This document shows positions 5,686 to 8,584 of a stretch of 8,584 bases of DNA, piece by piece (within the stretch, counting starts at the first letter, position 1; each line of letters starts with the position of its first letter). Source of the stretch: CAZVIK01 sp964627045. GTDB lineage: Bacteria; Acidobacteriota; Terriglobia; Bryobacterales; Bryobacteraceae. The notes beneath the pieces were generated by a model, which had not been told where the DNA came from, searched no databases, and saw only the letters and a list, made by a program, of their open reading frames with translations. The stretch is from NCBI GenBank assembly GCA_964627045.1, contig CAZVIK010000176.1:1-8584 (forward strand), written 5' to 3'. The position numbers and the translations under genes are program-made.

Positions 5686-7373
5686 GCGGTCTCGCGCGAG
5701 AGGCCGGCGGCGCCTGCACATTGGCGCGGTACGAATCGGAGTTTGCCGACAGGCATCTGCTGCATGGCATCCTCTCCCGTTGGAGCGTACGAAAGCCTGA
5801 CGCTGTGGCGCTGATCAGCCACGACCATGATCAGACGCTGAACTGGGCGGCCCTTGAAGCTGCGACATCGTCGCTTGCCTCGGAGCTGCTGCGCCTCGGC
5901 TTCCGCAAGGGCGATTTCCTGGCGACCTCGCTGCCGTTTCTCTTGGAGCACGTGGTCCTGGAGTACGCCTGTTTCAAGATCGGGGTGATTCACGCTCCGC
6001 TGGACCTCCGCCTCCGCCCGGCCGAGGTGATCCGATCGCTTGAACAGATCCAGGCCCGCGGCTACGCCTTTCCCGGCCGCACACCGGCGGCCGACTTTCG
6101 TGAACTCGGCCTCGCGGCGCGGGCCCGCTGCGCATCGGTGGAACGCCTGTTCCAGTTCTCTCCTCCTGAAGACACGGTCGAGGGCGCGTTGTCTTTCCCC
6201 CGCCTTCTGGCCAGCATGCCGGGCTCGCCGTCCGCGGGACTGTCGCGCGCGACGGCTGAGGTTGGGCCGTCCGACGTGGCACAGGTCATTTTCACCACCG
6301 GTTCTACCGGAAGTCCCAAACCCGCGCTGCTCTCGCACCGCAATATCACCTGCCAGAATCTGGCGCTGGGCCTCGCGTTTGGCTTCGGCGAGCAGACCCG
6401 TCTTCTGGTGAATCTGCCGCCTTCCCACGTGGGCGGCCAAGCCGAGGCATTGATGACGACGCTGTTCTGGGGTGGAACGGCGGTCATGCTCGGCGTTTTC
6501 GACCCGCTTCGGTCCTTGCAGGCGATTGAAGCACGAAGAGTGAACATCGTCGGGCAAATACCGGCTATGTTCAACTACGAGTGGCGCCTGCCGGATTTCT
6601 CCCGTTTCGATTTGAGCAGCCTCGATTTTGCTATCTACGGCGGCCAACAGGTTTCCCGCCCGTTCCTCGAGAGGCTCTCCACGATGGCGCCGCGGATTGG
6701 CACCGGGCTGGGGCTGACCGAATGCGCCGGGTTCTGCACCTATACGCGGCCGGACGCCGGCGTGGACGGGCTTTCGGATTCCCTGGGTGAGGATGTTCCG
6801 CTCTATCCGATGAGCATCCGGCATCCCATGCGCGACGACGGCTTGGCCGGCGGCGTTTTGCCTGACGGGGAAGTCGGGCTGGTGTGCTTCGAGGGTCCGC
6901 AGACGTTCCTCGGCTACGTTGGCGACCCGGAGGCGACGGCTCGGGCCGTTTCGCGCGACGGAGTGCTGTACACCGGCGATATGGGCTGCCGCGCCGAGTG
7001 TGGGTTGCGCTTTTCCGGCCGCGCCAAGTGGATCATTAAGCCGGCCGGCCACCAGGTGTTTCCCGGGGATGTCGAGACTCATTTCTGCCGGATGGAACGC
7101 GAAATCGCGGCGTGTGCCGCCGTCGGGGTCCCGCATCCACTGCTGGCTGAGGCCATCGTTTTGTTCGTCGAGAAGCGCGCCGGCGCGGAGGTTTCCGTGG
7201 CCGGCCTGCGCCGCCATGCCCGCGCGATTGCCTCCTACATGCGGCCGCTCCACTATGTTCTCCTGGACCCGGGGGAGATGCCCCTAAACCGCGCCGCCAA
7301 GAGCGACTACATCCGTCTCCAGGAACTCGCACGAGCCGAGGCCGCGCGCCTTGGATGGACGGCTCAAGCGTAA
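5682..7373 (+). CDS. AMP-forming acyl-CoA synthetase-like enzyme (ANL superfamily)
   Basis: A 563-residue adenylate-forming enzyme that would activate a carboxylic acid with ATP to an acyl-AMP and, probably, transfer it to CoA. Core motifs appear in the family order: A3 phosphate loop FTTGSTGSPK (from about residue 204), A5 GTGLGLTECAG (about 340), A7 YTGD (430-433), A8 hinge FSGRAKWIIKPAGHQVFPGDVE, and A10 PLNRAAKSDYIRL with the catalytic Lys near residue 540. Length is normal for the family and no signal peptide is visible, so it should be cytosolic. The substrate cannot be told from the sequence: fatty and aromatic acids are both possible. The start at 5682 overlaps the stop of the 66-codon frame and has GGAG 10 nt upstream; the open frame extends upstream to 5574, but that extension is Arg/Pro-rich and unlike the family. 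The Spy-like gene follows after 47 nt and may be co-transcribed. Confidence 0.92.
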   Translation: MSGLAREAGGACTLARYESEFADRHLLHGILSRWSVRKPDAVALISHDHDQTLNWAALEAATSSLASELLRLGFRKGDFLATSLPFLLEHVVLEYACFKIGVIHAPLDLRLRPAEVIRSLEQIQARGYAFPGRTPAADFRELGLAARARCASVERLFQFSPPEDTVEGALSFPRLLASMPGSPSAGLSRATAEVGPSDVAQVIFTTGSTGSPKPALLSHRNITCQNLALGLAFGFGEQTRLLVNLPPSHVGGQAEALMTTLFWGGTAVMLGVFDPLRSLQAIEARRVNIVGQIPAMFNYEWRLPDFSRFDLSSLDFAIYGGQQVSRPFLERLSTMAPRIGTGLGLTECAGFCTYTRPDAGVDGLSDSLGEDVPLYPMSIRHPMRDDGLAGGVLPDGEVGLVCFEGPQTFLGYVGDPEATARAVSRDGVLYTGDMGCRAECGLRFSGRAKWIIKPAGHQVFPGDVETHFCRMEREIAACAAVGVPHPLLAEAIVLFVEKRAGAEVSVAGLRRHARAIASYMRPLHYVLLDPGEMPLNRAAKSDYIRLQELARAEAARLGWTAQA

Positions 7374-7403
7374 ACCCCTTCGACGGCCTTCCGTCATTCA
7401 TGA

Positions 7404-7418
7404 TTGAGGAGACCTCAA
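7404..7418 (+). promoter_or_regulatory. Hairpin that covers the ribosome binding site of the Spy-like gene
   Basis: TTGAGG and CCTCAA form a perfect 6-bp stem with a 3-nt loop AGA, ending 2 nt before the ATG at 7421. The Shine-Dalgarno sequence GAGGAG (7406-7411) is inside it, so folding would hide the site. This could tune translation with temperature, a bound protein, or coupling to the upstream ligase. The structure is seen in the sequence; the role is inferred. Confidence 0.45.
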
Positions 7419-7420
7419 CC

Positions 7421-7927
7421 ATGAAGATCACGCGATTCGTTGCCGGGCTGGTGGCGGTAGTGGCGCTGGCCCAGACGGTTTCAGCCCAACCACGGGCCCG
7501 CGCCCGTGCCGGCCAGGGCGGCATCGCCGCTATCAAGCAGCACCTGGAGCTTTCCGACGCTCAGGTTCAACAACTTACGGCTCTGCGCCGCGAGGAGGGC
7601 GACGCGCTCGCTTCGATCCGTGAGCAGATCAGGGAGAAGGCCCAGGCGCTTGGGGAAGCACGTAGCGCCACCAATCCGGACCCGACCGCGGTGGGGCAAC
7701 TCACCCTGGAATTGCAGCGCATGCGGGAGCAAGTCCGGGCGGTCAACCGGGAGTATCACGAGAAGGCGCTAGCGATTCTGGATGCGTCCCAAAGAGCGAA
7801 ACTGGAAGCCCTGGAAGGGGTGACCCGGCGTGCAGTGGCTGCCCGTCCTGCGGCCGCCGGAGCCGCCGCGCTCAACCTGATGCTGCCCCTTGATCCGCCG
7901 CGCCCACCCGCAGGCGTGACCCCGTAG
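7421..7927 (+). CDS. Secreted Spy/CpxP-like (LTXXQ-type) helical protein
   Basis: A 168-residue exported protein. Residues 1-22 form a signal peptide (Lys2, Arg5, hydrophobic 6-17) with a likely cleavage VSA|Q. The mature part is mostly helical and charged, with two LTXXQ-like repeats: LELSDAQVQQLTAL (42-55) and ILDASQRAKLEAL (119-131), separated by a long Arg/Glu/Gln helix. This order fits the periplasmic Spy/CpxP/ZraP group, whose members act as chaperones or in metal and envelope stress sensing. The tail is Ala/Pro-rich and probably disordered. There is no His- or Cys-rich metal site. It follows the ligase by 47 nt, with GAGGAG 9 nt before the ATG, and ends 27 nt before a strong hairpin. 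A functional link with the ligase is not evident. The fold class is moderately sure; the precise role is unknown. Confidence 0.72.
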   Translation: MKITRFVAGLVAVVALAQTVSAQPRARARAGQGGIAAIKQHLELSDAQVQQLTALRREEGDALASIREQIREKAQALGEARSATNPDPTAVGQLTLELQRMREQVRAVNREYHEKALAILDASQRAKLEALEGVTRRAVAARPAAAGAAALNLMLPLDPPRPPAGVTP

Positions 7928-7954
7928 CCCGTCGCAGTTCCCCAAGAAAGCAAG

Positions 7955-7985
7955 GAGGCCTCAAGGTTGGGGACCTTGAGGCCTC
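7955..7985. terminator. Perfect 12-bp hairpin, probable bidirectional terminator
   Basis: GAGGCCTCAAGG (7955-7966) and CCTTGAGGCCTC (7974-7985) are exact inverted repeats around a 7-nt loop, 27 nt after the Spy-like stop and between convergent genes. On the plus strand no T-run follows. On the minus strand the hairpin is followed by CTTGCTTTCTT, so it may serve adenylate kinase transcripts better. Confidence 0.65.
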
Positions 7986-7996
7986 ACTCAGAGGGG

Positions 7997-8024
7997 CTAG
8001 CGACGAGCTGGGTCTCGCCGCTGG
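7997..8024. repeat. Imperfect 11-bp stem-loop, second of three in the convergent gap
   Basis: CTAGCGACGAG (7997-8007) pairs with CTCGCCGCTGG (8014-8024) with one A-C mismatch and one T-G pair, around the loop CTGGGT. It starts 11 nt after the terminator hairpin. It may be part of a structured RNA end or an intergenic repeat element. Confidence 0.4.
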
Positions 8025-8030
8025 GATGCA

Positions 8031-8050
8031 ATAAGTCAATGACGACTTAT
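8031..8050. repeat. Perfect 7-bp stem-loop, third of three in the convergent gap
   Basis: ATAAGTC (8031-8037) and GACTTAT (8044-8050) form a 7-bp stem around AATGAC; GCA at 8028-8030 can add three pairs with TGC at 8054-8056 across a 3-nt bulge. It is AT-rich, unlike its surroundings. From here to the adenylate kinase stop at 8197 I see no gene and no further clear structure. Confidence 0.4.
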
Positions 8051-8196
8051 GTTTGCCCTATACGACTGCACTTGACGTTCCACTTTGTCCGGACCGGGAA
8101 CACTTGAAAAATCGGGCTTTGGATTTCGGAGATTCACCTCCGCTATGCGTGATATGCCCAATTGCGGACCTTCCCCCACCCTACGCCAGAGGATAC

Positions 8197-8584
8197 CTAC
8201 GGTCTGCGCGCCTTCAGCGCCGGGGCGATCAGAGTGTCAACGTCCTTCTGTATCTCCTCCGGCCGCCGGTTTCCGTCGATCCTGTGCAACCTGCGGCTCG
8301 AGTAAAACTCGACGAGCGGTCCGGTCTGTTCGGCGTAGGCCTTCAGGCGCGCCCGGATGACGCTTTCCTTGTCGTCGTCGCGCTGGATGAGGGCCGCGCC
8401 CTCGACGTCGCAGACGCCCTCCTTCTGCGGGGGCTGGCTCAACAGGTTGTAGATCTTTCCGCACACCGGACACTGCCGGCGCGAGGTCAGCCGCGCGACC
8501 AGGACATCGTCGGGCACCTCGAGATACAAGATCTCGGGTTCCGGGTAGGCCAGTTCCTTCAGAAGTCCGTCGAGGAACTCGGCT
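8197..8584 (-). CDS. adk: Adenylate kinase, C-terminal 128 residues (5' partial)
   Basis: Adenylate kinase interconverts ATP + AMP and 2 ADP in the cytosol. The visible part starts at AEFLDGLL, runs through YLEVPDDVLVARLTSRR, and contains the lid with its zinc motif CPVCG-X15-CDVEG, then IQRDDDKESVIRARLKAYAEQTGPLVEFY with the lid and phosphate-binding arginines, and ends at a TAG (8199-8197). By comparison with the usual ~214 residues, about 90 N-terminal residues, including the P-loop, lie beyond the window end. The fourth zinc-ligand position, usually Cys or Asp, is Glu here (C-X2-C-X16-C-X2-E). The gene converges on the Spy-like gene, with 269 nt between the two stops. Confidence 0.95.
   Translation of the reverse strand, partial: AEFLDGLLKELAYPEPEILYLEVPDDVLVARLTSRRQCPVCGKIYNLLSQPPQKEGVCDVEGAALIQRDDDKESVIRARLKAYAEQTGPLVEFYSSRRLHRIDGNRRPEEIQKDVDTLIAPALKARRP

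Noticed and set aside
5460..7253. A 597-codon open frame on the minus strand
   Set aside because: It lies antisense to the ligase, which has all its family motifs; the antisense translation is Arg/His/Gln-rich with no family pattern, as is common for shadows in GC-rich genes.

Overview
This is a GC-rich bacterial chromosomal window with no rRNA, tRNA, CRISPR array, transposase or phage gene that I can see. The gene content suggests a soil-type plant-polymer degrader, most likely Acidobacteriota (Solibacter/Bryobacter-like): a long-form GH67 alpha-glucuronidase, a secreted LamG/DUF1080-like protein, a GspA/ExeA-type ATPase, a Spy/CpxP-like periplasmic protein and a zinc-lid adenylate kinase. 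The taxonomic guess rests on gene style, not on a marker gene.

Layout. (1) 1-2380, plus strand: the 3' part of a GH67 alpha-glucuronidase, then, 6 nt after its stop, a small secreted concanavalin-A/LamG-like protein. Together they look like the end of a xylan or glucuronoxylan utilisation operon. The GH67 reading frame is broken close to the window start, and the residue aligned with the catalytic acid is Asp instead of Glu. (2) 2659-5148, plus strand: a three-gene block with a 91-aa ribbon-helix-helix DNA-binding protein, a sigma-54 activator that consists only of the AAA+ and Fis-type HTH domains (no sensory domain), and a GspA/ExeA-family AAA ATPase. A perfect 16-bp palindrome lies between the last two genes. 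This block is the best candidate here for an uncharacterised regulatory system. (3) 5149-5484: a 336-nt stretch with no convincing gene, holding a GC hairpin. (4) 5485-7927, plus strand: a 66-codon reading frame with a strong Shine-Dalgarno sequence that overlaps, by ATGA, an AMP-forming acyl-CoA synthetase-like enzyme, followed after 47 nt by a secreted Spy/CpxP-like protein whose Shine-Dalgarno sequence sits inside a hairpin. (5) 7928-8196: a convergent intergenic region with three consecutive stem-loops, the first a perfect 12-bp hairpin that could terminate both strands. (6) 8197-8584, minus strand: the C-terminal 128 residues of adenylate kinase; its N-terminus lies outside the window.

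How the parts may work together. The GH67 and LamG-like proteins would act on glucuronoxylan fragments. The RHH protein, sigma-54 activator and ATPase look co-transcribed and may form one regulatory/secretion-related unit, but I see no sigma-54 promoter in the window, so its targets are unknown. The ligase and Spy-like gene may share a transcript that ends at the 7955-7985 hairpin.
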